Source of the DNA: a virus
Reading direction: 5' to 3' (one strand)
IMG/VR virus record: IMGVR_UViG_3300047409_000294
Coordinates: 1 to 37,165 of that record
Length of the DNA stretch: 37,165 nucleotides
Position numbers and translations under genes: made by a program. Below, in pieces: positions 12,839 to 18,772 of the stretch (its first letter is position 1; every line of letters begins with the position of its first letter). The notes beneath the pieces are model-generated. The model saw only the letters and a program-made list of their open reading frames with translations. It had not been told where the DNA came from and searched no databases.

Positions 12839-13238
12839 GGGTAAGCGTAGGCAGACCTATGCCCAACTCAAGAAAGTCCTAGACAGCGTATTTTCAGAGT
12901 TTATTCGGAGGTCGTATGCTGATAGTGCCGGAATGGTGCATTGCATCACCTGCGGTCTTAACGATAACTGGAAGCGACTCCAATGTGGTCATTTCGTGTC
13001 TCGCGTCCATCTTGCCGCCCGTTGGGATGCACGTAACTGCGCCCCTCAGTGCTTTGCCTGTAATGTCTGGAAGCGCGGATCACCGGCAGAGTTTGCCTTA
13101 TGGTTGACCGGGAAGTATGGTCCTCAGATCCTTGAGGAGCTGGTGGATAAAAAGCGAAGTCAGGTCAAATGGACAAGAACAGACCTTGAGTCCCTCATAG
13201 CCGAGTACCGGGGGAAGCTTGAGGGGTTAGGTCCTTAG
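12825..13238 (+). CDS. ninG: NinG (Rap) family recombination endonuclease
   Basis: 137 residues from GTG 12825 (MPRSKGKRRQTYAQLKKVLD). The conserved core is present: VHCITCGL, then LQCGHFVSRVHLAARWDARN, CAPQCFACNVWKRGSP, a Cys4 zinc site with His and Asn typical of the HNH-like NinG/Rap fold. Rap resolves recombination intermediates in lambda. Shorter than lambda Rap (~204 residues) by loss of the N-terminal extension. It closes the rightward early block and complements NinB at 6160. Confidence 0.85.
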   Translation: MPRSKGKRRQTYAQLKKVLDSVFSEFIRRSYADSAGMVHCITCGLNDNWKRLQCGHFVSRVHLAARWDARNCAPQCFACNVWKRGSPAEFALWLTGKYGPQILEELVDKKRSQVKWTRTDLESLIAEYRGKLEGLGP

Positions 13239-13384
13239 AATGGCTGTCCGCGAATAATCGCTTCGCGGATTGTGAATCCTGGCCTATCAGGATGCCACAC
13301 GATCAGATTACGCGGCCCCCAATATCTGCTACGAATCGCATAGCCTTGAGTTTCAAGCCAATTGAGGCGTTCGGTATCAGTCAT
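13235..13384 (-). CDS. Small phage protein on the opposite strand
   Basis: 49 residues, ATG 13384 with GGAGA as ribosome site 5 bases upstream, TAA at 13235-13237 overlapping the end of the NinG gene. Sequence MTDTERLNWLETQGYAIRSR, then YWGPRNLIVWHPDRPGFTIRE, is a coherent small globular protein seen in phages (WLE-x-Q-G-Y phrase). It is isolated from other leftward genes and needs its own promoter. Confidence 0.6.
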   Translation of the reverse strand: MTDTERLNWLETQGYAIRSRYWGPRNLIVWHPDRPGFTIREAIIRGQPF

Positions 13385-13468
13385 TTTTTCTCCGTGATAG
13401 TCCTACGTTAGCAAGCTCAAATGAGCATTGAAGCCTTTTCTATGATCTATGAAACGTAGTCAAATATT

Positions 13469-13495
13469 CGACATGATATACTTAACAAACCCGTT
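13469..13495 (+). repeat. Left terminal inverted repeat
   Basis: Begins CGACATGATATACTTAACAA and pairs in inverse orientation with 15135-15161. Mismatches are at positions 7, 16 and 25 of 27. The repeat lies 24 bases before the HEPN start codon and contains TATACT, so it may also supply the promoter -10. Confidence 0.7.
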
Positions 13496-13519
13496 CCGAG
13501 CGGGTAAAGGCTAGCCCTA

Positions 13520-14341
13520 ATGCGGCTGGTCAATATCATGCAAGCTAGTGCGACCGGAACCCCGCTCGGGGCTTTCTTGGGAGCGCTTATGCGCCGTTTT
13601 GATCTTCCGAAACTTCTTCGCAATCTGTCCCGGTCGGATATGCAATCCAATTACGGCAAGTTTGGGAATTGGACAAAAAAAGTGAAAGCAGAGGTATTAG
13701 GACAACTTTTGAGAGTTGAGAAGATATGCAGGCAGTCTGGGTTGACTGCTGAAAGTAGCGTTAAGGAGCTTCGAGAACGAATAGGTAAGGATGAAAAACA
13801 CATCTTAAATACGTTGGGAACACAAATTGCCGGGATACGCAACGATATAGTGCGTCAAATGGAAAGGCTCATATATTTGGAGATTCCACAAAGCAATGTA
13901 GCGCTATTTGATCCGGAGGAACCGCTGTTCGGGCAGCTTGTCTATAACAACTTTAAATCTTCTCGTTACGACATCTCAGAAGCTGGGAAATGCTTGGCCC
14001 TTGATAGATCAACAGCCTGTGTCATGCATTCAATGCGCGCTTTGGAACCAGGTCTAATTGCAACGTCGAAAAAAGCTGGATTTATTCCAACGCGCGACGA
14101 TTGGGGAACGATCATTGATGGAATAGAAACGAGGCTCACCCCCACAAATGTGAACTATATTAAGGACAAAAAAACGCGCGAGTTTCTAAGACCTGCGGCA
14201 ACACAGTTCCGACACTTTAAGGATGCTTGGCGCAATCATGCTATGCATGCGAGAGAAAAATATACCTCTGAAGAGGCGGAAAGTATTTTCCGCTCTGTAA
14301 AATCCTTCATGATGCAAATAGCCAAGAGGCTTAAAGAATGA
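13520..14341 (+). CDS. HEPN-domain protein, possible RNase/abortive-infection toxin
   Basis: 273 residues. The C-terminal region has an Arg-x4-His motif (RNHAMH, R238/H243) in a helical context (FRHFKDAWRNHAMHAREKYT), the hallmark of HEPN RNases; the helix with LDRSTACVMHSMRALEPGL is typical of such helical-bundle proteins. The N-terminal ~110 residues form a helical/coiled part without known domain. HEPN proteins are common in toxin-antitoxin and abortive-infection systems. It overlaps the next gene by 4 bases and lies between transposon ends. The exact family is unassigned, and a non-toxic role is possible. Confidence 0.6.
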   Translation: MRLVNIMQASATGTPLGAFLGALMRRFDLPKLLRNLSRSDMQSNYGKFGNWTKKVKAEVLGQLLRVEKICRQSGLTAESSVKELRERIGKDEKHILNTLGTQIAGIRNDIVRQMERLIYLEIPQSNVALFDPEEPLFGQLVYNNFKSSRYDISEAGKCLALDRSTACVMHSMRALEPGLIATSKKAGFIPTRDDWGTIIDGIETRLTPTNVNYIKDKKTREFLRPAATQFRHFKDAWRNHAMHAREKYTSEEAESIFRSVKSFMMQIAKRLKE

Positions 14342-14457
14342 AAAAGGCCGAGAAAAAACCAGAACGTCAACCCATTCCGTTTGACGATGCGCTACGCAAG
14401 ATATTGAAAGCGCCACCGCAGCATAGAGCGGCCAAACAAAAAGCCAAGAAGAAATGA
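14338..14457 (+). CDS. Tiny basic partner of the HEPN gene
   Basis: 39 residues from ATG 14338, overlapping the HEPN stop (ATGA). Sequence MKKAEKKPERQPIPFDDALR, then KILKAPPQHR and a Lys-rich end. The 'PIPFDDALRKIL.APPQH' phrase occurs in small bacterial proteins next to toxin-like genes, in my recollection. The tight coupling suggests a functional pair (antitoxin or cofactor), but nothing in the sequence proves neutralisation. Its stop is 6 bases from the convergent transposase stop. Confidence 0.6.
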   Translation: MKKAEKKPERQPIPFDDALRKILKAPPQHRAAKQKAKKK

Positions 14458-14463
14458 AGAAGA

Positions 14464-15096
14464 CTAGCTCTTCTTATTCGGCATCCTACTTTGCCATTCC
14501 AGAAGACCCTGCACTGAGGCTATTGCCTTCTGTACGTCGCTTGCCACTCCGGCTAATACCTTACCGGGCATGGGCAGCAGGTAGCGATTACCTGATGAAT
14601 CATCAAAGGCCAAGCCGCAAACTTCATTCTGGGCATCAAGGTAAGTCCCAATTCCAGAAACCGGGATGACATAGGTTTCATCAGCCTCAACGATCTTGCC
14701 GCTTCCGCCCATGGGTTCAGGCTTGCGGGTTTCCATCGCCTTGCGGATACGATGCGTCATGAACCACGCCGTTTTATAGGTCACGCCCAAAGTTCGGTGC
14801 AGTTGGTGGCTACTCATGCCTTTCTTGGACGAGCAAAGGAAATGCACAGCTTGGAGCCAGACGTTAAGCGGAATCTTGGAGCGCTCGAATACCGTTCCGA
14901 CCGTAACCGTGAATTGCTCGCGGCAATCGTGGCACTTCCATACGCCCTTGCGGTGCGCCTTGCCGTTAAGGGCGTAATGACCGTCTATAACGCCGCAGTG
15001 AGGACATACCGGGCCATTGGGCCACTGGATGCGCTCAAGGTATTCGCGTGCTTTCTCGGGGGTTTGAAAGTGCGGCTGGTTCAGATGGGAAGCCAT
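14464..15096 (-). CDS. Truncated/chimeric IS1595 (ISXO2-like) transposase
   Basis: 210 residues; ATG 15096 has TAGGAGA upstream. Residues 1-120 are a standard ISXO2 N-terminus: FQTPEKAREYLERIQWPNG, zinc ribbon CPHCG...WKCHDC, GTVFERSKIPLNVWLQAVHF and the helix-turn-helix SSHQLHRTLGVTYKTAWFM. The first catalytic Asp is in EADETYV near residue 140. After that the sequence no longer follows the DDE domain (normal length ~300) and ends in an unrelated segment (GLAFDDSSGNRYLLPMPGKV). So DNA binding may remain but transposition activity should be lost. It is either a decayed gene or a fusion repurposed for DNA binding. Confidence 0.75.
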   Translation of the reverse strand: MASHLNQPHFQTPEKAREYLERIQWPNGPVCPHCGVIDGHYALNGKAHRKGVWKCHDCREQFTVTVGTVFERSKIPLNVWLQAVHFLCSSKKGMSSHQLHRTLGVTYKTAWFMTHRIRKAMETRKPEPMGGSGKIVEADETYVIPVSGIGTYLDAQNEVCGLAFDDSSGNRYLLPMPGKVLAGVASDVQKAIASVQGLLEWQSRMPNKKS

Positions 15097-15134
15097 GCGT
15101 TTCTCCTATGTATGGCTTCATGGTGCCCGAGGTT

Positions 15135-15161
15135 AATGGGTTTGTCAAGTATATAATGTCG
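15135..15161 (-). repeat. Right terminal inverted repeat
   Basis: On the minus strand begins CGACATTATATACTTGACAA; 24 of 27 bases match the left repeat. The next outward bases read GGGGA, typical of IS1595-family ends. It lies 38 bases upstream of the transposase start. Confidence 0.7.
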
Positions 15162-15205
15162 TCCCCTTTTCAGATTCGTTGATAGTAAGTGAAGGATAGT
15201 CTAGC

Positions 15206-15280
15206 TCAAGCATTAGGTCAAGCATCAAGACTTGATTTAGGTCAAGGAATGTGAAAATAGTCATTCAATGGCTCAAGCAT
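15206..15280 (+). repeat. Three TCAAGCAT repeats and an inverted repeat
   Basis: TCAAGCAT occurs at 15206-15213, 15218-15225 and 15273-15280, and ATCAAG-A-CTTGAT forms an inverted repeat at 15224-15236. They sit between the transposon end and the small gene at 15297. Regulator binding sites or iterons are possible. Confidence 0.45.
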
Positions 15281-15296
15281 CTGATAGTATGGAGAT

Positions 15297-15467
15297 ATGG
15301 AAACTCCGAAGCAGCGTCTGAAGAGGTTGCGAGCCCAAGGCAAGGCTGGCGGGTTGATCGGAGGACCAGCTCGTAAGCTAGTTCTGTCTGCTGAGCGTCG
15401 TTCCGAGATCGCAAGACTCGCGGCCAAGGTCAGATGGAATGTGGATAACTCCTGCAAAGCGCCTTAA
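15297..15467 (+). CDS. Small basic phage protein
   Basis: 56 residues from ATG 15297 (GGAG very close upstream). METPKQRLKRLRAQGKAGGL, then GGPARKLVLSAERRSEIARL AAKVRW is the common small phage protein with 'GGxARxxxLSxExRSEIAxxAAxxRW', probably DNA-binding. Its last codons include TGTGGATAACTCC and CTGCAAAGCGC, two strings that also occur near 10687-10744, so coding and regulatory signals seem to overlap here. Confidence 0.65.
   Translation: METPKQRLKRLRAQGKAGGLIGGPARKLVLSAERRSEIARLAAKVRWNVDNSCKAP
15440..15448 (-). other. Perfect DnaA-box-like sequence (copy 2)
   Basis: TTATCCACA on the minus strand, within the end of the gene at 15297. It is followed after 3 bases by CTGCAAAGCGC (15452-15462), the same motif as at 10734. 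Confidence 0.45.
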
Positions 15468-15489
15468 ACTCACATAAGCCTATGATTCC

Positions 15490-16008
15490 ATGAACGAACA
15501 CCATTACCAAAGAATAGACAAGGGAACAAAGAGAGACCACAAAGCATTAGCCCGCAGGCAACCTAGAACACAGCAAGGCACATTCCTGCCAATTGACCCA
15601 GAGAAACGCGCCAGGATCGTCGCTGAAGCGCCTGAATGCATCCGTCAAGGTGAGACCACTACTCAAATAGCCTGTCGCCATAATATCCCTGCACGTACTC
15701 TTAGATTCTGGTTACTCGGCGATAATCAGGTTGAGAATGCCAGAGGCGAATTCCTCTCCCATGAATTAGCTATGAGATTAGATGAGATTGATAACGCCAC
15801 TGAGCCGTTGCCCCTCGCTCGCGCTCGTGAAGCATTCAGAGCTTGGAGCTGGATCGCAGAGCGAAGGGAAGCAAGGTTATATGGTCAGAAACAAGAGGTT
15901 ACACACAAAGCTGAGACACCTATCCTCTCGATCACGATAGTCAATAATGCTGTGGATAACTCTGCTCTCATAGGAGAATCCACACTCATCCCTGATAAGT
16001 CCAAGTAG
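15490..16008 (+). CDS. Putative terminase small subunit
   Basis: 172 residues. N-terminal basic part, then a helix-turn-helix-like region (IRQGETTTQIACRHNIPART), a linker, and LARAREAFRAWSWIAERREA RLYGQKQEV, a phrase typical of small terminase subunits of podo-type phages ('AR..ar.r.WlaErR.p.rYG'). It would recognise the packaging site and pass DNA to the large subunit. The large subunit gene is not adjacent but ~9.4 kb downstream. The gene has no clear Shine-Dalgarno. Alternative: another HTH protein. Confidence 0.55.
   Translation: MNEHHYQRIDKGTKRDHKALARRQPRTQQGTFLPIDPEKRARIVAEAPECIRQGETTTQIACRHNIPARTLRFWLLGDNQVENARGEFLSHELAMRLDEIDNATEPLPLARAREAFRAWSWIAERREARLYGQKQEVTHKAETPILSITIVNNAVDNSALIGESTLIPDKSK
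15951..15959 (-). other. Perfect DnaA-box-like sequence (copy 3)
   Basis: TTATCCACA on the minus strand, inside the end of the small terminase gene. The surrounding 12-mer TGTGGATAACTC is shared with the copies at 10687 and 15440. Confidence 0.4.
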
Positions 16009-16032
16009 TATCAGTAGTTTAAGCATGCTTTG

Positions 16033-16054
16033 CCCCTGACGTTTTGACCAGGGG
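16033..16054. other. GC-rich hairpin after the small terminase gene
   Basis: CCCCTG (16033-16038) pairs with CAGGGG (16049-16054) around a 10-base loop containing TTTT. No T-run follows on either strand, so it is a weak terminator candidate at best. Confidence 0.35.
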
Positions 16055-16139
16055 GGCTTTCGATCCTGCCAGGCGGGCAAGGGCAATGTTCAGGTGAGGT
16101 ACCTCAGTATCACCCAAAGTAGCTCTGAAAAAGAATGTT

Positions 16140-16173
16140 GCTAACGGTTAGCGAAAGTGTTAGCGTATTAGCG
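16140..16173 (+). promoter_or_regulatory. TTAGCG operator-like repeats
   Basis: GCTAAC-G-GTTAGC forms a palindrome (16140-16152) and TTAGCG recurs at 16148, 16160 and 16168. The last copy ends 2 bases before ATG 16176, so binding here could block translation or transcription of that gene. Autoregulation by the product of 16176 is conceivable. Confidence 0.45.
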
Positions 16174-16175
16174 AA

Positions 16176-16439
16176 ATGCCGATCTGTAAGAATCCGAGAT
16201 GTGGGAAGGATCATCCGAGTCACATAAGGTGTGAGCAGTGGGCTCGCCAGAATGCTGCGACACAGGCTACGGTCGAACCGGACGATAGAGGTGTTGAGGC
16301 TCCCTTGGACACCCGGCCTGTTGTCGCGGCTCCTGTCAGGAAGGCGAAGGAGTTTTTGAGGAAGGTTGGGAGGCCCAAGGTCTACCCTGACCGCAAGACG
16401 CAGATGAGGGAGTTGATGAGAAGGAAGAGACAGAAATGA
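16176..16439 (+). CDS. Small zinc/AT-hook-like phage protein
   Basis: 87 residues. N-terminus MPICKNPRCGKDHPSHIRCE has a Cys/His zinc-like cluster (C4, C9, H13, H16, C19). The C-terminus has KVGRPKVY, an AT-hook-like Gly-Arg-Pro core, and a basic end (RELMRRKRQK). Together they suggest DNA binding. It follows the TTAGCG repeats and precedes the sugar cassette. Exact role unknown. Confidence 0.55.
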   Translation: MPICKNPRCGKDHPSHIRCEQWARQNAATQATVEPDDRGVEAPLDTRPVVAAPVRKAKEFLRKVGRPKVYPDRKTQMRELMRRKRQK

Positions 16440-16441
16440 AC

Positions 16442-16500
16442 AGCCACCCCCGGACGGGTTCCTCCCTTCCCGCCCCCCTGGGTTTATCCGTGGGGTGGCT
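16442..16500 (+). other. Long hairpin before the secreted-peptide gene
   Basis: AGCCACCCC-CGGA (16442-16454) pairs with TCCG-(T)-GGGGTGGCT (16487-16500): 13 pairs with a single bulged T and a 32-base loop. TCTT and the strong AAAGGAGG ribosome site follow directly. It could be an attenuator or a leaky terminator between the regulator gene and the sugar cassette. Confidence 0.5.
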
Positions 16501-16516
16501 TCTTAAAGGAGGTTTC

Positions 16517-16648
16517 ATGAGAAAGGTACTGATTTTGGTTCTGCTGGCAGTGAGTGGGTTGGCGTATGGAAGTTGTCCGCCTGACAGACCTTATGGGTGT
16601 GTGATGACTTTGAGTGGGAAGATGAGGTGTGGGTGCGGGATCTCGTAA
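16517..16648 (+). CDS. Small secreted Cys-rich peptide
   Basis: 43 residues from ATG 16517, with an excellent AAAGGAGG ribosome site. A signal peptide (MRKVLILVLLAVSGLAYG) should be cut before SCPPDRPYGCVMTLSGKMRC, leaving a mature peptide of ~25 residues with four Cys, two disulfides possible. Exported peptides of this kind can act at the periplasm or outer surface. The gene overlaps the cytidylyltransferase gene, so it is part of the same transcription unit. Confidence 0.6.
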   Translation: MRKVLILVLLAVSGLAYGSCPPDRPYGCVMTLSGKMRCGCGIS

Positions 16649-17031
16649 TCCAGGCGCACGGTCATTTCGACCTCCTTCACCCTGGACATATAAAACATCT
16701 GTTGGAAGCAAAGTCTTTGGGGGGGCATCTAGTGGTAACGATTACCTCCGGGGGGTTCATGTCGAAACACGGACACCCTATCTTTACAGATGAGGACCGG
16801 GCTCTACAGCTTGAACAACTACGATGTGTCGATGAAGTGAGGATCATCTACGACTCTGGACCTTACAAAGCGATTGATTTAGTCAAACCCGATATCTATG
16901 TCAAGGGCAAAGAGTACGAAGGTCGGCTTCCTGAAGAGCGGTATTGCTTGGACCGTGGGATAGAGGTGAAGTTTCTTGGTGAAAAAATCTTTGGTTCAAC
17001 GAGACTTAAAAGCTTACTTCCAGGCGCTTAG
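16633..17031 (+). CDS. Cytidylyltransferase-like nucleotidyltransferase (HldE-C/TagD type)
   Basis: 132 residues from GTG 16633 (GAGG upstream); GTG 16597 in frame would give a longer, less likely N-terminus. The core AHGHFDLLHPGHIKHLLEAK has the HxGH motif of class I nucleotidyltransferases; TDEDRALQLEQLRCVDEV and KPDIYVKGKEYEG follow the HldE C-terminal (heptose-1-phosphate adenylyltransferase) and glycerol-3-phosphate cytidylyltransferase pattern; the ending STRLKSLLPG replaces the usual STT. It activates a sugar- or polyol-phosphate as NDP derivative. With the next gene, a heptose-like substrate is the best guess. No kinase domain is present. Confidence 0.75.
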   Translation: MRDLVIQAHGHFDLLHPGHIKHLLEAKSLGGHLVVTITSGGFMSKHGHPIFTDEDRALQLEQLRCVDEVRIIYDSGPYKAIDLVKPDIYVKGKEYEGRLPEERYCLDRGIEVKFLGEKIFGSTRLKSLLPGA

Positions 17032-17533
17032 AGAAGCGATCCGGGAGACGATGGTTGAGGGAAGTCTTCACGATTCCTTACACAACATGAGGGGGGCATT
17101 TGACGAAGCTACAAAAAACGGGAAGAAGGTCATCTTCATCGGGAACGGGGGGAGTTCAGCAGTCGCCTCACACATGGCAGCCGACATCAGCAAGAATGGT
17201 GGAGTCAGGGCCATTGCATTTAACGATTTCCCTACCATCACGATGCTGGGGAATGACTTTGGGTACGAAAAAATCTTCTCAAAGCAACTGGAATTCTATG
17301 GGTTCTCCGGTGATGTGCTGGTGGCGATCAGTTCGTCGGGGGGTAGTAGAAATATCATTGGTGCAGCGGAGCGAGCGAAAGAAAAACAAATGAGACTCTT
17401 CACCTTCACAGGCATGGTAAAGACCGCCCAGAACAAACTTAAAACGATGGGGGAACTCAACTTCGTCGTTCCCTCTACAGACTATGGGATAGTAGAGATA
17501 GCCCATCTGTCACTCATTCATTCGGTGATCTGA
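16979..17533 (+). CDS. GmhA-like SIS-domain phosphosugar isomerase
   Basis: 184 residues from GTG 16979 (TTG 16976 also in frame), overlapping the nucleotidyltransferase gene by 53 bases. SIS signature: VIFIGNGGSSAVASHMAADI, DVLVAISSSGGSRNIIGAAE and a C-terminal VEIAHLSLIHSV. The helical N-terminus (AYFQALREAIRETMVEG) is as in sedoheptulose-7-phosphate isomerases (~190 residues), which make heptose-7-phosphate for ADP- or GDP-heptose. The final helix is a little short. Its neighbour activates a sugar phosphate, so the two genes likely work in sequence; the GmhB phosphatase and HldE kinase are not in the window. Confidence 0.75.
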   Translation: MKKSLVQRDLKAYFQALREAIRETMVEGSLHDSLHNMRGAFDEATKNGKKVIFIGNGGSSAVASHMAADISKNGGVRAIAFNDFPTITMLGNDFGYEKIFSKQLEFYGFSGDVLVAISSSGGSRNIIGAAERAKEKQMRLFTFTGMVKTAQNKLKTMGELNFVVPSTDYGIVEIAHLSLIHSVI

Positions 17534-17534
17534 C

Positions 17535-17840
17535 ATGTTAGTTAAATTGAGTCAAGGGAAAGACATAGTTTATGTAGAAGCAGCTGCCGTTACTGGGATT
17601 GGAATTCTTGACGGTAAGGTAAGAGTGGAAATTTTTGCAGGGAGAACTTCCGTACAGGGGGTGACAGATGACATCAATGAGGTTGCGAGGAGGATTAACA
17701 CCGCGAAAGAATTTTCTTCACCAATAAACGTCCCTGGATCATCTTCAAGTTCAATACTGACACAACAAATCCACGAGGAAACAAGTTCATTCATGCCTTT
17801 CGTTGTTGGGGCTGTCGTCGGAAGTATGATTTCATCGTGA
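17535..17840 (+). CDS. Small unknown phage protein in sugar cassette
   Basis: 101 residues. N-terminal beta-rich part (MLVKLSQGKDIVYVEAAAVT, GILDGKVRVEIFAG, then DDINEVARRINTA), a Ser-rich linker and a hydrophobic C-terminal end (FMPFVVGAVVGSMIS) that may be a membrane anchor or oligomerisation strand. Resembles small phage proteins rather than sugar enzymes. Overlaps the next gene by 4 bases. Confidence 0.5.
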   Translation: MLVKLSQGKDIVYVEAAAVTGIGILDGKVRVEIFAGRTSVQGVTDDINEVARRINTAKEFSSPINVPGSSSSSILTQQIHEETSSFMPFVVGAVVGSMISS

Positions 17841-18772
17841 AAATTCTCCTTACAGGTTCTCACGGTTATAAGGGTTCTGTTCTTCTTCCAAAACTCGTAG
17901 AGAAGCATGAAGTCATCACCTTGGATATAGGTTGGTTCGGTGGGCGTCCTGATTTAAAGATGGATATCAGGGATGTGATGGACCCACTGCTTCCAGATGC
18001 CCCGGCAGACGCAATCATCCACTTGGCTGGTATTGCAAACGACCCCTGTGGAGAACTCGATGCCAAGCTGACTTGGGAGGTAAATGTTTTAGGGACGATG
18101 AGACTCGCAGACTGGGCCGTGAGGTCAGGAGTGAAGCAGTTCATCTTCGCTTCTTCTGCAAGCGTCTATGGGGTTAAAGGTGCTGGGTCGATTACCGAAG
18201 ACCTACCGCTTGAACCTGTCTCCGACTACAACAAGACCAAGATGTGCGCCGAGAGAGTCCTTCTGTCCTACTCGGACAAGATGCTGGTCCAGATCATCCG
18301 CCCTGCGACTGTCTGCGGAGTCTCCCCCAGGATGAGACTTGATACGATGGTCAATATGCTTACCATGCAAGCCTTGGAGAAGGGTGAGATCACCGCCCAC
18401 TGTGGAGAACATGGGGGGGATCTTATGAGACCTAATATACATATAGACGACATCACAGACTTATACGTGTGGCTCCTCGAACATCCCGAAGTCAGAGGTA
18501 TCTACAACGCAGGCTGGGAGAATCTGTCGGTGATGGAAACCGCAGAGAAAATAGCAAAGAGAATCCCCTGCGAGATCAAGATTACCAAGGTGGCTGACAA
18601 GCGAAGCTACAGGATAGACTCTACAAAGCTCCTGAAAGCGGGTTTCAAACCAAAGAAGTCTGTCGGGGTAGCTATAGCCGAGATCACCGAAGCCTACAAG
18701 CAAGGCTTGAGACCTCAACCTAATATGATGAACTTGGCGCACATGAGAACATTGGGTATTGTTGCCAAATGA
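17837..18772 (+). CDS. NAD-dependent epimerase/dehydratase (extended SDR)
   Basis: 311 residues from GTG 17837. Rossmann start MKILLTGSHGYKGSVLLPKL (GxxGxxG variant TGSHGYKG), then IIHLAGIANDPCGELDAKLT, the catalytic FASSASVYG Ser, and the YNKTK Tyr-Lys pair (Y-x3-K). HIDDITDLYVWLL is the typical substrate-domain phrase. Length is normal for the family. It changes a nucleotide-sugar (epimerase or dehydratase); the exact substrate cannot be read. Part of the overlapping chain of genes. Confidence 0.85.
   Translation: MKILLTGSHGYKGSVLLPKLVEKHEVITLDIGWFGGRPDLKMDIRDVMDPLLPDAPADAIIHLAGIANDPCGELDAKLTWEVNVLGTMRLADWAVRSGVKQFIFASSASVYGVKGAGSITEDLPLEPVSDYNKTKMCAERVLLSYSDKMLVQIIRPATVCGVSPRMRLDTMVNMLTMQALEKGEITAHCGEHGGDLMRPNIHIDDITDLYVWLLEHPEVRGIYNAGWENLSVMETAEKIAKRIPCEIKITKVADKRSYRIDSTKLLKAGFKPKKSVGVAIAEITEAYKQGLRPQPNMMNLAHMRTLGIVAK

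Larger units (their letters stand above)
13469..15161. mobile_element. IS1595-type transposon carrying a HEPN gene pair
   Basis: Two 27-base inverted repeats (13469-13495 and 15135-15161, 24 of 27 bases matching) bracket three genes: a HEPN-domain protein, a 39-residue partner and, on the other strand, an IS1595/ISXO2-type transposase. Beyond the right repeat the sequence reads on to GGGG, as in IS1595-family ends; the left outer bases differ and I could not find a clear 8-bp target duplication, so the exact ends are open. The transposase lacks most of its catalytic domain, so the element is probably non-autonomous now. Confidence 0.6.

Noticed and set aside
7407-13430. Palindrome GCTCAAATGAGC at 7407 and 13419
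   Set aside because: Two copies of a 12-base palindrome are suggestive, but one is inside a coding gene and no third copy or context was found, so I do not claim a regulator site.
16033-16054. Intrinsic terminator after the small terminase gene
   Set aside because: Good stem but no T-run on either strand; listed only as a hairpin.
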